Below, piece after piece: positions 1 through 6,627 of a stretch of 9,088 nucleotides of DNA. The stretch lies in contig CAIVHI010000494.1 in the NCBI GenBank assembly GCA_903905685.1, positions 1-9,088 on the forward strand, in the 5' to 3' direction. The translations under genes were made by a program, and so were the position numbers. The notes under the pieces were generated by a model. That model worked only from the letters and a program-made list of their open reading frames with translations. It was not told the DNA's origin and did no database searches. The stretch's first letter is position 1. The number at the start of each line of letters is the position of its first letter. The DNA is from an uncultured Bacteroidota bacterium. GTDB taxonomy: Bacteria > Bacteroidota > Bacteroidia > Chitinophagales > Chitinophagaceae.

Positions 1-2
1 CG

Positions 3-623
3 CTTTTTCCGTATTGCCCAAATGACACTTCTGTTTTTACCATTCATTTTCCATGGGAAATCATCAATTCATTGGGGTATCCGGATATTCCGATGGATGT
101 CTACTTTAATTATAAAATCGATACCGATGTCTCGACCCAAGTGCTCTTGGAACTTTGGAGGGGAGCCGATTCCACTTGGATTCCACTAAGCTGGACACCC
201 TACGATTTGTTGGGCAACTGGAAAGAGGCCATGGTGAATTTGCCGATCGCTTCGCTATCGAACTACGACACTGCCCTCAGATTCGTCTTCATTGCGGGAG
301 GCGACACCTCGGGCAAGGAAGGGTGGTTGATAGACAATATCGATGTCATTTACAGTTGGCCTGAGGGAATTTCGCAATGGAATAATGGTAAGACCTTCCC
401 TGTTTCCCCGAATCCAACGCACTCCGGAATCGTTTTCGAGTCGATGTATGCCAATGGGCAGATCCGTATCTACAACACGTTTGGCAGTGTGGTTTTCCTT
501 GGTGCAATAGGAAAGGGGAAGCAGGAAATCGACTTGTCGGGTTGTGCGGGCGGTATCTATTTCTTGGAGGTCGTAAATGTGGATACCGGAGAAAGGATGA
601 CATCCCGGCTGGTAAAGGGCTGA
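3..623 (+). CDS. Secreted protein with type IX secretion (T9SS) C-terminal sorting domain, 5'-truncated
   Basis: The reading frame is open from the left edge (base 3) to the TGA at 621-623, so this is the C-terminal ~206 residues of a longer protein; the TTG at 72 is not a convincing start because coding sequence continues upstream of it. Two parts are visible. The first ~120 residues are a beta-rich segment with several Trp residues ending in GWLIDNIDVIYS, which resembles the last strand of jelly-roll/MAM-like or choice-of-anchor-type adhesion modules. The last ~75 residues, starting at FPVSPNPT and running through IRIYNTFGSVV, IDLSGCAGGIYFLEV and the terminal SRLVKG, match the Por secretion system type A sorting domain. 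By family knowledge such proteins cross the inner membrane by Sec, are exported by T9SS and are anchored on or released from the cell surface. The cargo function (enzyme or adhesin) cannot be told from this end. It converges on the minus-strand arr-like gene with 37 bp between stops. Confidence 0.85.
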   Translation, partial: LFPYCPNDTSVFTIHFPWEIINSLGYPDIPMDVYFNYKIDTDVSTQVLLELWRGADSTWIPLSWTPYDLLGNWKEAMVNLPIASLSNYDTALRFVFIAGGDTSGKEGWLIDNIDVIYSWPEGISQWNNGKTFPVSPNPTHSGIVFESMYANGQIRIYNTFGSVVFLGAIGKGKQEIDLSGCAGGIYFLEVVNVDTGERMTSRLVKG

Positions 624-660
624 CCGCAAAATGGGCTGGGGCATGTAGCGCCATGCTGCA

Positions 661-1077
661 TTAATCCTCTATTGCCTCAATGCCAAGTGCAGCCAGCTCG
701 GCAACCCTAGCCTTCATGGCCTGTAGTTGGTCGGCACGATGTCCTGTCCATTCAGTGATCTCTCCCACTATCCGCAAAGGGTGCTTGGTTCGGTAGGATT
801 TTGTGGGATTCCCCGGGAATTTTTTGTCGGTCAAATTCGGATCGTTCTCTATGGCACCAGTCGGTTCTACGATGTAAATCCTGCTCGCGCCATCGCCTGT
901 GGCGAGTTCTGCTCCCCAAATGGCTGCGTCTAACGTGGCGGTCAAATAGACAAATGATGCCGTTCGGCCGGCTCCGAAATTGGATTTGAAACCGGGTTCA
1001 AGATGTTGCCCGATTGCAAGATCGGCTTTTGTTCCGTGATAGTATCGACAGTTATCCATGTCGGAGGGGTTTTTCAT
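661..1077 (-). CDS. arr: Rifamycin (rifampin) ADP-ribosyltransferase, Arr family
   Basis: This 138-residue protein fits the compact Arr family (about 140 residues), which transfers ADP-ribose from NAD+ to a hydroxyl of the rifamycin ansa chain and so inactivates the drug in the cytoplasm. Visible hallmarks in order are YYHGTKADL (residues 12-20), FVYLTATLDAAIWGAELA (42-59), RIYIVEPTGAIENDPNLTDK (66-85), KFPGNPTKSYRT (86-97) and PLRIVGEITEW (100-110). By comparison with the remembered M. smegmatis enzyme, H14, Y44 and D79 fall at the positions of its H19, Y49 and D84 active-site residues, so the protein looks catalytically complete. Two starts are possible: ATG at 1077 or the in-frame ATG at 1059 (six residues shorter); neither has a clear ribosome-binding site. 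It lies 74 bp downstream of hemN on the same strand and may be co-transcribed with it; no separate promoter is obvious. Chromosomal Arr homologues occur in many environmental bacteria, and whether this one confers resistance is inference. Confidence 0.9.
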   Translation of the reverse strand: MKNPSDMDNCRYYHGTKADLAIGQHLEPGFKSNFGAGRTASFVYLTATLDAAIWGAELATGDGASRIYIVEPTGAIENDPNLTDKKFPGNPTKSYRTKHPLRIVGEITEWTGHRADQLQAMKARVAELAALGIEAIED

Positions 1078-1151
1078 GCCGTTCGCGTCGCCCTAATGGC
1101 CTGTTTTGATTGTCTGAGAAATGCTTTTCCGCACGCCGAATCCGGTTTTTA

Positions 1152-2513
1152 TCAAATGCCCTTGCTGAAAACCTGCTGCCGTGAGGCCTTGTTGCGCTGC
1201 AACCGGATATCGAACGCGCTGCAAATGTTCCGTATGAAATGCCGGCCCGCAGTGGTGGCCACCACGCCCGTAGCGGTTAATGTTACGAGGCCGTCGTCTT
1301 CGAGTTTTCGAAGCTCGGGCAGTGTATAGTCCGCAATCAGGTCGGCATATGGTGTGCCGAACGCAGTCTCGCCTTTGCAGCTCATATCGAGTATCAACTG
1401 TTTGAAATAGCTGTCTTCAGGAGACAAGAAGCAGCCTTTCTTCACGGCAAGCGTACCGGCATTGATGCGTTCATAGTAATCATGAATGGTTTTTTCGTTT
1501 TGGGCGTATCCGTTACCGGTATCACTGATGCTGCTCACGCCCAGCCCCAAAAGGATGTCGCTCTGTTGGGTGGTATAGCCCATGAAGTTGCGGTGCAGCC
1601 GGTTTTCGGCAAACGCTGCATAGAGATCGTCGGCAGGGAGGGAGAAGTGGTCCATGCCGATGTCGAGATACCCTTGTTCTGCAAACAGCTTCTTGCCTAA
1701 GATGTATAGGCCCATTTTTTCTTCTGCGGTGGGTAAGTCATTCTCGTCGAAGAGGCGTTGCCCCTTGCTCGTCCACGGCACATGTGCATAGCTGTAGTAG
1801 GCCACTCGTTCGGGCTTCAGGGTGGTGCATTGTTCTATGGTATGCTTAACATTGTCTGCGGATTGACGCGGCAGACCGTATACCAAGTCAAAGTTTACCG
1901 ATGTATAACCTATTTCACGCGCAGTATCGGTTGCGCGTTTCACGTGTTCGAAGGGTTGAATTCGGTTGATGATGCGCTGCACCTCGGGATTCAGGTCCTG
2001 AACCCCGAAACTCACTCTTCTGAATCCGATGTCGAACAGGGCCTGTAGGTGGTCGCGGCGGGTGCTGTTGGGATGGCCCTCTATACTGAAATCGTGTGCT
2101 GGGTGAATGACGGCGGTTTCCAGAACCGCATCGAGTAACCGCCGCAAGTTGGCGGGGGAGAAGAAGGTGGGTGTGCCACCTCCCAAATGGATTTCCCTAA
2201 TCACTGGTGCCTCATTCATCAACGAGCGGTAGGTATTCCACTCCCGCAGCAATGCATCGATATATTCATCTTCCACCGAGTGGTTGGTAGTGATTTTCTT
2301 GTTGCACCCGCAAAAAGTACACATCGATTCGCAGAATGGCAGGTGGAAATAGAGGCTAATGCCGCCTTTTTGATTGCCTTCGGCGAATCTGGAGCTAAAA
2401 AGGTGTTGCCAGTCGGCAGGGCGTATTTCTTCGTTCCAATAGGGTACTGTGGGATAGCTGGTGTATCGGGGCACCGGCACATTGTATTTTTGAAGCAAAC
2501 CAAAATCCACCAT
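1152..2513 (-). CDS. hemN: Oxygen-independent coproporphyrinogen III oxidase (radical SAM)
   Basis: HemN converts coproporphyrinogen III to protoporphyrinogen IX by two SAM-dependent oxidative decarboxylations in the anaerobic branch of haem synthesis. The 453-residue length is close to the E. coli enzyme (457). The N-terminus carries the family signature PRYTSYPT (15-22). The 4Fe-4S motif is YFHLPFCESMCTFCGCNKK (55-73), with C61, C65 and C68 as cluster ligands plus the HemN-specific C70. The SAM-binding GGGTP is at 111-115. Further conserved stretches are RVSFGVQDLNPEVQ, NFDLVYGLPRQ and, near the C-terminus, the winged-helix-like HemN domain ending in TAGRHFIRNICSAFD. The GCNKK context and PRYTSYPT separate it from the HemW family, which lacks both. 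The ATG at 2513 gives the expected N-terminus, and there is no in-frame alternative before residue 64. A -7 element sits only 14 bases upstream, so the leader is very short. The arr-like gene follows on the same strand. Confidence 0.95.
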   Translation of the reverse strand: MVDFGLLQKYNVPVPRYTSYPTVPYWNEEIRPADWQHLFSSRFAEGNQKGGISLYFHLPFCESMCTFCGCNKKITTNHSVEDEYIDALLREWNTYRSLMNEAPVIREIHLGGGTPTFFSPANLRRLLDAVLETAVIHPAHDFSIEGHPNSTRRDHLQALFDIGFRRVSFGVQDLNPEVQRIINRIQPFEHVKRATDTAREIGYTSVNFDLVYGLPRQSADNVKHTIEQCTTLKPERVAYYSYAHVPWTSKGQRLFDENDLPTAEEKMGLYILGKKLFAEQGYLDIGMDHFSLPADDLYAAFAENRLHRNFMGYTTQQSDILLGLGVSSISDTGNGYAQNEKTIHDYYERINAGTLAVKKGCFLSPEDSYFKQLILDMSCKGETAFGTPYADLIADYTLPELRKLEDDGLVTLTATGVVATTAGRHFIRNICSAFDIRLQRNKASRQQVFSKGI

Positions 2514-2527
2514 AACGCGATTTCGTG

Positions 2528-2535
2528 CAAAGTTA
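2528..2535 (-). promoter_or_regulatory. Bacteroidota-type -7 element (TAACTTTG) for hemN
   Basis: Read on the minus strand this is TAACTTTGCA, an exact match to the TAnnTTTG -7 consensus used by the primary sigma factor of Bacteroidota. No clear TTG-type -33 box is seen about 20 bases further upstream. Transcription would be expected to begin only about 8-11 bases before the hemN ATG, giving a nearly leaderless mRNA. Position and match are seen directly; promoter activity is inferred. Confidence 0.5.
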
Positions 2536-2777
2536 GTTCAACGGGCTTCGGTTACTGTATGACTATTGTCATTTTGTGGTTGCTACGCGTTTTTTGGATA
2601 GGGGATTTGCATCCTTTTCATAGGATTCACCCTAATGTGTTGCTGCCTCTGCCAGCAAATTTTAGAGTTTGCCCAACGAATATAGGTTTGTTTCAATTCT
2701 GCAAAAAAATTGTTATAGTTTCCATGCGGGACTGCTATTTATATTGGGCTGCTGGGTGTTTAACCGGTTTTATGATT

Positions 2778-2785
2778 TATTTTTG
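2778..2785 (+). promoter_or_regulatory. Candidate -7 element (TATTTTTG) for the thioredoxin/isomerase pair
   Basis: TATTTTTG fits TAnnTTTG and lies 68 bases before the ATG at 2854, giving a leader of about 60 bases. The surrounding DNA is T-rich, so a chance match is quite possible, and no good -33 box stands at the right distance. Confidence 0.3.
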
Positions 2786-2853
2786 GCTTTCCAAACCAAC
2801 AATTCTGTTTTCTGAACTGTCTATTCGGGCAGACCACAAACAAACACATACGT

Positions 2854-4353
2854 ATGAAGCAAAAAATTGCACTGATTGTCGCATTATTGTTCTTGGGAGT
2901 AACCGGTGTCTCTGTAGCAAATCCTGCGGGAAAGGCCGGATACCACCTCCATTTGAAGTTCACCAATATCAAAGACTCCACCATCTTCTTGGTGCATTAC
3001 TACGGAAAGGGGTTGCCTACCATTTACAAGCGAGACTCCGCCCGCATCGATAAGAGTGGGAAAGCGGAATTCAATTCCGACGATGCCGAATTTGTGGGCG
3101 GCATCTACATGATGCTCCTTTCCGACCACAAAACCAATTTCGAATTCATGTTGAATTCCGGCGATGACTTCACTATCACCGCTACGCTCCCCGATACTAC
3201 CCAAAAGGGCGAGCCGGTGAAGCTCAAGTTTAAAAACTCCGAGGAGAATGAACGCTTCCAGAAATACGTAGACTTCCTGAAGGATTATGGTGCAGGCCAG
3301 CAAAAGCTGCTGAAAGAACTCGGAGAGGCCAAAAATGCAGCCGATACCGCAGAAGTACGCAAAAAAGGTACGGCTCAATCTAAAGAACTGACTGCCTACC
3401 GCAAAAACTACATCAAGCAATATCCGGGTTCACTTTTGGCCTCCATTTTCAGTGCTTTGGAGACACCTGAAGTGCCCGAAGGCGACCACTTCTTGGAAGA
3501 TGGAAAGACCAAAGACTCCACATTCGCCTACCGTTATTATAAAGCCCACTATTGGGACGGGTTCGACTTTCAAGACGAACGCCTGATACATACGCCCATC
3601 CTTGATGCGAAGCTTGATGAGTATTTCACGAAGTGGGTGTTGCCTTGGCCGGATAGCGTAGAACACGAAGCCGATGTGTTGTTGCACAAAGCAAAGGGTA
3701 CCAAGGATATCTTCAAATACACCTTGTGGTGGATTACCCGGAATGTGGAAAACAGCAAGGTGATGGGTATGGACGAAGCCTTTGTCTATATTGTGGAGAA
3801 CTACTACATGAAGGGCGATGCTTTTTGGCTCACCAACGAAGAATTGGGCAAGTACCTTGACCGCGCTCAAAAAATAGCTCCAAACGTTATTGGCAATAAA
3901 GCGCCCGAAGTGAAGGTGCCGAACATCTTTACCAAGACCGATGTAAGCATGTCTGACCTCAAAGCCAACTACACGCTGTTGGTATTTTACTCTCCAAGCT
4001 GCGGCCACTGCCAACATGAGTTGCCACTGCTCGATTCGGTGTATGAGGCGGTGCTCAAAGGTAAGGGTGTGAAAATCATGACGGTGGCTACCGAAGGCGA
4101 AGAAAAGGCGATCACCGACTTCTTGACCAAGCACAAGCTCGACACCAAGTGGATCAACTGCTGGGACCCGGAACATGTGGGAGACTGGAGGGGAAAGTAT
4201 GACGTTTACAGCACGCCTACCATCTACCTCATGGACAAAGACAAAATAATTAGGGGCAAAAGGCTGGATCACAGCAACATCGGTAGCGTAATCGACATGT
4301 CGGAGCGCAAGGCGAAAGAAAAAGCTAAAGAAAAAGAAAAAATTAAGAAGTAA
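2854..4353 (+). CDS. Exported thioredoxin-fold protein, DUF4369-DUF5106-TlpA-like
   Basis: This 499-residue protein begins with a signal peptide (about 1-22, hydrophobic IALIVALLFLGVTGVSVA, likely cleavage after VSVA), so it acts in the periplasm, either free or at the membrane; no lipobox cysteine is seen. Residues about 28-125 look like DUF4369 (GYHLHLKF...GGIYMMLLSDHK). Residues about 210-345 look like DUF5106 (FAYRYYKAHYWDGFDF, RLIHTPILDAKLDEYFTKW, FKYTLWWITR, VMGMDEAFVYIVENYY). Residues about 348-480 are a TlpA/AhpC-type thioredoxin domain with active site CGHC (C383, C386) and the cis-proline in STPTIYL (P455). The domain set is common in Bacteroidota, where it is annotated as a thiol:disulfide oxidoreductase; the actual substrate is unknown. 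The CGHC dipeptide is the same as in protein disulfide isomerase, but whether it oxidises, reduces or isomerises cannot be told. The C-terminus is a charged Lys/Glu tail from about residue 484. The parvulin gene follows after 53 bp on the same strand, so an operon is likely. Confidence 0.88.
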   Translation: MKQKIALIVALLFLGVTGVSVANPAGKAGYHLHLKFTNIKDSTIFLVHYYGKGLPTIYKRDSARIDKSGKAEFNSDDAEFVGGIYMMLLSDHKTNFEFMLNSGDDFTITATLPDTTQKGEPVKLKFKNSEENERFQKYVDFLKDYGAGQQKLLKELGEAKNAADTAEVRKKGTAQSKELTAYRKNYIKQYPGSLLASIFSALETPEVPEGDHFLEDGKTKDSTFAYRYYKAHYWDGFDFQDERLIHTPILDAKLDEYFTKWVLPWPDSVEHEADVLLHKAKGTKDIFKYTLWWITRNVENSKVMGMDEAFVYIVENYYMKGDAFWLTNEELGKYLDRAQKIAPNVIGNKAPEVKVPNIFTKTDVSMSDLKANYTLLVFYSPSCGHCQHELPLLDSVYEAVLKGKGVKIMTVATEGEEKAITDFLTKHKLDTKWINCWDPEHVGDWRGKYDVYSTPTIYLMDKDKIIRGKRLDHSNIGSVIDMSERKAKEKAKEKEKIKK

Positions 4354-4406
4354 TTTTCCGGTTCATTTCGAATAAAATCAAAAAAAGCGGTAAAAACAAT
4401 CAAATA

Positions 4407-6422
4407 ATGACGAAAGCGGTATTTATCGGTCTGGTTGCGGGCGTATTTTCGGTACAGGGATTTGCACAGACATTATTTACTTATGGCGACCATTCGGTCT
4501 CTAAGGAAGAATTTCTGCGGGTTTACAGGAAGAACAGCATCAACAAGGAGCCCGACATGAGCGACACGGCCCTGAGGAGCTACCTGAACCTGTATTCGCT
4601 TTTCAAAATGAAGGTTGCTGAAGCCGATCGGGAAAAACTCGATACGCTCCCTTCCATCCAAAAAGAACTAGACAACTACCGTAAGACGCTAGCCAAGACC
4701 TACCTTACCGATGAGCAGGTGACCAACAAAATAGTGCGTGAAGCCTACGACCGCATGAAAACGGACGTGCGGGTGGAACATATCCTGATCAACTGCCCTC
4801 CAGGTTCCGACACGGTCGCACCGGCGAAAAAGATTGACAGCATTTACAATGTGCTCCTATCCAAGAAGGCAGATTTTGAAGACCTGGCTCGTGAGCTTTC
4901 TGAAGACAAGGGCTCTAAAGATAACGGTGGAGATATTGGCTATTTCTCCGGTATGCAGACCGTTTACGCATTCGAAAATGTGGCCTTCAATACGCCGGTT
5001 GGTAAGATTTCCAAGCCCTTCCGCACCCAATTCGGGTACCATATCGTGAAAGTCATGGACATGCACCCCGATCCGGGACAAGTGAGGGTGGCGCAAATCA
5101 TGATTGCCGTTGCTAAGTCTAAGGGTGAAGAGGCTGTTGCCGCAGGAAAAAAACGTGCAGACAGTGTAGTCGCCATGTTGAAGGCCGGTGCTTCTTTTGA
5201 AGAAATGGTGAAGTCTTACTCCGATGACCAATATACCAACAAAGACGGTGGCGTAATGAAGGCTTTCGGTGTGGGTAGAATGACTCCAGCTTTCGAAAAA
5301 GCGGCATTTGCACTCAAAACACCCGGAGAAATGTCTGAACCCATCAAGACGGAATACGGCTGGCACATCATCAAGCTGATTGGCAAGGTGCCAATTCCGC
5401 CCTACGATTCCGTTTACACCCAGTTGAAACATAAAGTGGAAGGCGACTCCCGCTCGCAAGCGGCACGCGACCATTTCTTCAACAAGATAAAGGAGAAGAA
5501 CGGTTTTAAGGAATTCCCTGAAGCCATTCGCGAAATCGAAGACAAGCTCATAGCCATCCCCGACAGCGGCCCCGATGCCAAAACGGTGAAGCTGTCCAAC
5601 TATTCATCGATGGTTAAGCCCGTTTTTGCAATGGCAGGTCATACTTATCTCCAGACCGATTTCGTGAAGTTCTTCGAAAACCTTACCCACGGTAAAATCA
5701 ACGGGCCCCATATCCCAGTGGTTAAGGACGCATTCAACCTGTATGTGAACAACGTGGTGAACGATTTTGAAGAGCACAAACTGGTTGAGGAAAATCCCGA
5801 ATTCAGGAATTTGATGGAGGAGTACAGGGATGGCATCATGTTGTTTGAATTGATGGACCGCAACGTTTGGGGCAAAGCCTCTCACGACTCCGATGGTTTG
5901 AAAAGGTATTTCGAAAACCACAAGTCCAAATACATTTGGGACCCCGGTTTTGACGGTTCCATTTACAAGTTCAAAAACAAAACGGCATTCGATACCGGTA
6001 TGAAGTTGTTGCTGGACAAGTCGATGACCGAAGAGGCCATCATCAAGCGCATGAATTCGCAGCCCAATCCCGATGCTGTTTCCATTCAACGTGGACGCTT
6101 CGAGTATTCGCATTTCAAAGATGCTACCGAGGCAGACCTGAAAAGGAATAAAATGACCAAGGTAATCTACCCAACAGGTAGCTCAACTGCCTACACTGTC
6201 GTAGTAGCCAAGGAGCTGCACGAAACTACGGGCCAAAAGTCGCTGGATGAGGCTCGTGGGTATGTGGTAGCCGAGTATCAAGACTTCCTTGAGAAACAGT
6301 GGAACGAGAAAATGCGCAACCAATTCCCCGTAAAAGTTTCGGAGTCGGTTTTTGCAACGCTTCCAAAAGGGCAATCGAAAAAATCGGGTGCCGCCAAGAA
6401 AAAGGCGGAATCCAAGAAATAG
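4407..6422 (+). CDS. Periplasmic peptidyl-prolyl isomerase with two parvulin (PpiC/rotamase) domains, SurA-like
   Basis: The 671-residue protein starts with a signal peptide (about 1-20, VFIGLVAGVFSVQGFA) followed by a SurA/PpiC-type N-terminal chaperone region (FTYGDHSVSKEEFLRVYRKN). Two tandem parvulin domains follow. Domain 1, about 121-218, has VRVEHILI with H125, DNGGDIGYFSG, and FGYHIVKV with H212. Domain 2, about 226-326, has VRVAQIMI, NKDGGVMKAFGVGRM and YGWHIIKL with H320; the first catalytic-type histidine is replaced by Q230. Residues about 400-640 form an alpha-helical C-terminal region (LMEEYRDGIMLFELMDRNVW) typical of the long Bacteroidota parvulins. The tail is lysine rich (about residues 655-671). 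By family knowledge such proteins catalyse cis-trans prolyl isomerisation and escort outer-membrane or exported proteins through the periplasm. The ATG at 4407 is preceded by an A-rich leader rather than a Shine-Dalgarno site. Linkage to the upstream thioredoxin-like gene suggests a joint envelope-folding role. Confidence 0.92.
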   Translation: MTKAVFIGLVAGVFSVQGFAQTLFTYGDHSVSKEEFLRVYRKNSINKEPDMSDTALRSYLNLYSLFKMKVAEADREKLDTLPSIQKELDNYRKTLAKTYLTDEQVTNKIVREAYDRMKTDVRVEHILINCPPGSDTVAPAKKIDSIYNVLLSKKADFEDLARELSEDKGSKDNGGDIGYFSGMQTVYAFENVAFNTPVGKISKPFRTQFGYHIVKVMDMHPDPGQVRVAQIMIAVAKSKGEEAVAAGKKRADSVVAMLKAGASFEEMVKSYSDDQYTNKDGGVMKAFGVGRMTPAFEKAAFALKTPGEMSEPIKTEYGWHIIKLIGKVPIPPYDSVYTQLKHKVEGDSRSQAARDHFFNKIKEKNGFKEFPEAIREIEDKLIAIPDSGPDAKTVKLSNYSSMVKPVFAMAGHTYLQTDFVKFFENLTHGKINGPHIPVVKDAFNLYVNNVVNDFEEHKLVEENPEFRNLMEEYRDGIMLFELMDRNVWGKASHDSDGLKRYFENHKSKYIWDPGFDGSIYKFKNKTAFDTGMKLLLDKSMTEEAIIKRMNSQPNPDAVSIQRGRFEYSHFKDATEADLKRNKMTKVIYPTGSSTAYTVVVAKELHETTGQKSLDEARGYVVAEYQDFLEKQWNEKMRNQFPVKVSESVFATLPKGQSKKSGAAKKKAESKK

Positions 6423-6437
6423 CGAGGGGCAGATTTT

Positions 6438-6484
6438 GCTGCAATACGAGAGGCGGGTTCCAAACCCGCCTCTCGTATTGCAGC
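6438..6484. repeat. Perfect 22-bp inverted repeat, 3-nt loop (REP-like palindrome or terminator)
   Basis: The left arm 6438-6459 (starting GCTGCAATACGAGAGG) is the exact reverse complement of the right arm 6463-6484; only CCA separates them. The hairpin begins 15 bases after the stop of the isomerase gene, so it could end that transcript or protect its 3' end. However, neither side is followed by a run of T (right flank TGTAACCGG; on the other strand AAAATCTGCC), so it is not a standard intrinsic terminator. The GC-rich core GGCGGGTT/AACCCGCC inside a long perfect stem suggests a dispersed extragenic palindrome; copy number cannot be assessed from one window. Confidence 0.8.
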
Positions 6485-6571
6485 TGTAACCGGCTTGTGG
6501 CTTGAGTAGCCTACTTGGGCGCAATTGGCCTCCCGGGACATCAAATATTTTATCCCGCCGATATTTTTTGT

Positions 6572-6579
6572 TTACTTTG
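6572..6579 (+). promoter_or_regulatory. Candidate -7 element (TTACTTTG) for the PAS/receiver gene
   Basis: TTACTTTG matches TAnnTTTG at all fixed positions except one and lies 48 bases before the ATG at 6628, in an A/T-rich stretch after the palindrome. No -33 box is evident. The intervening leader ends in a T-rich run with no Shine-Dalgarno sequence. Confidence 0.3.
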
Positions 6580-6627
6580 TGGGTGGGATTTTTCGGAATA
6601 TTCGATAAAGTATAATTTTTTTTCGTG

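Larger units (their letters stand above)
2514..2853. other. Divergent intergenic region, hemN / thioredoxin-like gene
   Basis: These 340 bases separate hemN (leftward) from the exported thioredoxin-like gene (rightward). A long plus-strand frame passes through from inside hemN, but it has no recognisable protein similarity and is antisense to hemN, so I treat the region as non-coding. The sequence becomes strongly A/T rich from about 2690 onward. It holds a strong leftward -7 element (2528-2535) and a weaker rightward one (2778-2785). I see no tRNA, riboswitch-like fold or repeat in it. Confidence 0.6.

Noticed and set aside
641..656. Small hairpin GCATG-TAGCGC-CATGC between the convergent genes as a bidirectional terminator
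   Set aside because: The stem is only 5 bp with no T tract on either side; too weak to call.
2187..3053. A 288-codon plus-strand frame covering the hemN 5' half, the intergenic region and the start of the thioredoxin-like gene
   Set aside because: It is antisense to a certain gene, overlaps another certain gene in a different frame, and its translation has no recognisable domain; it looks like a chance open frame.
6449..6472. GCGGGTTCCAAACCCGC resembles a tRNA T-arm
   Set aside because: The complementarity continues perfectly for 22 bp and there is no acceptor stem, anticodon arm or D-arm nearby; it is the core of the palindrome, not a tRNA.
6276..6544. Minus-strand frames across the palindrome whose peptides look like recurring database entries
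   Set aside because: They are antisense to the isomerase 3' end or read through the hairpin; such peptides are translation artefacts of palindromic repeats.
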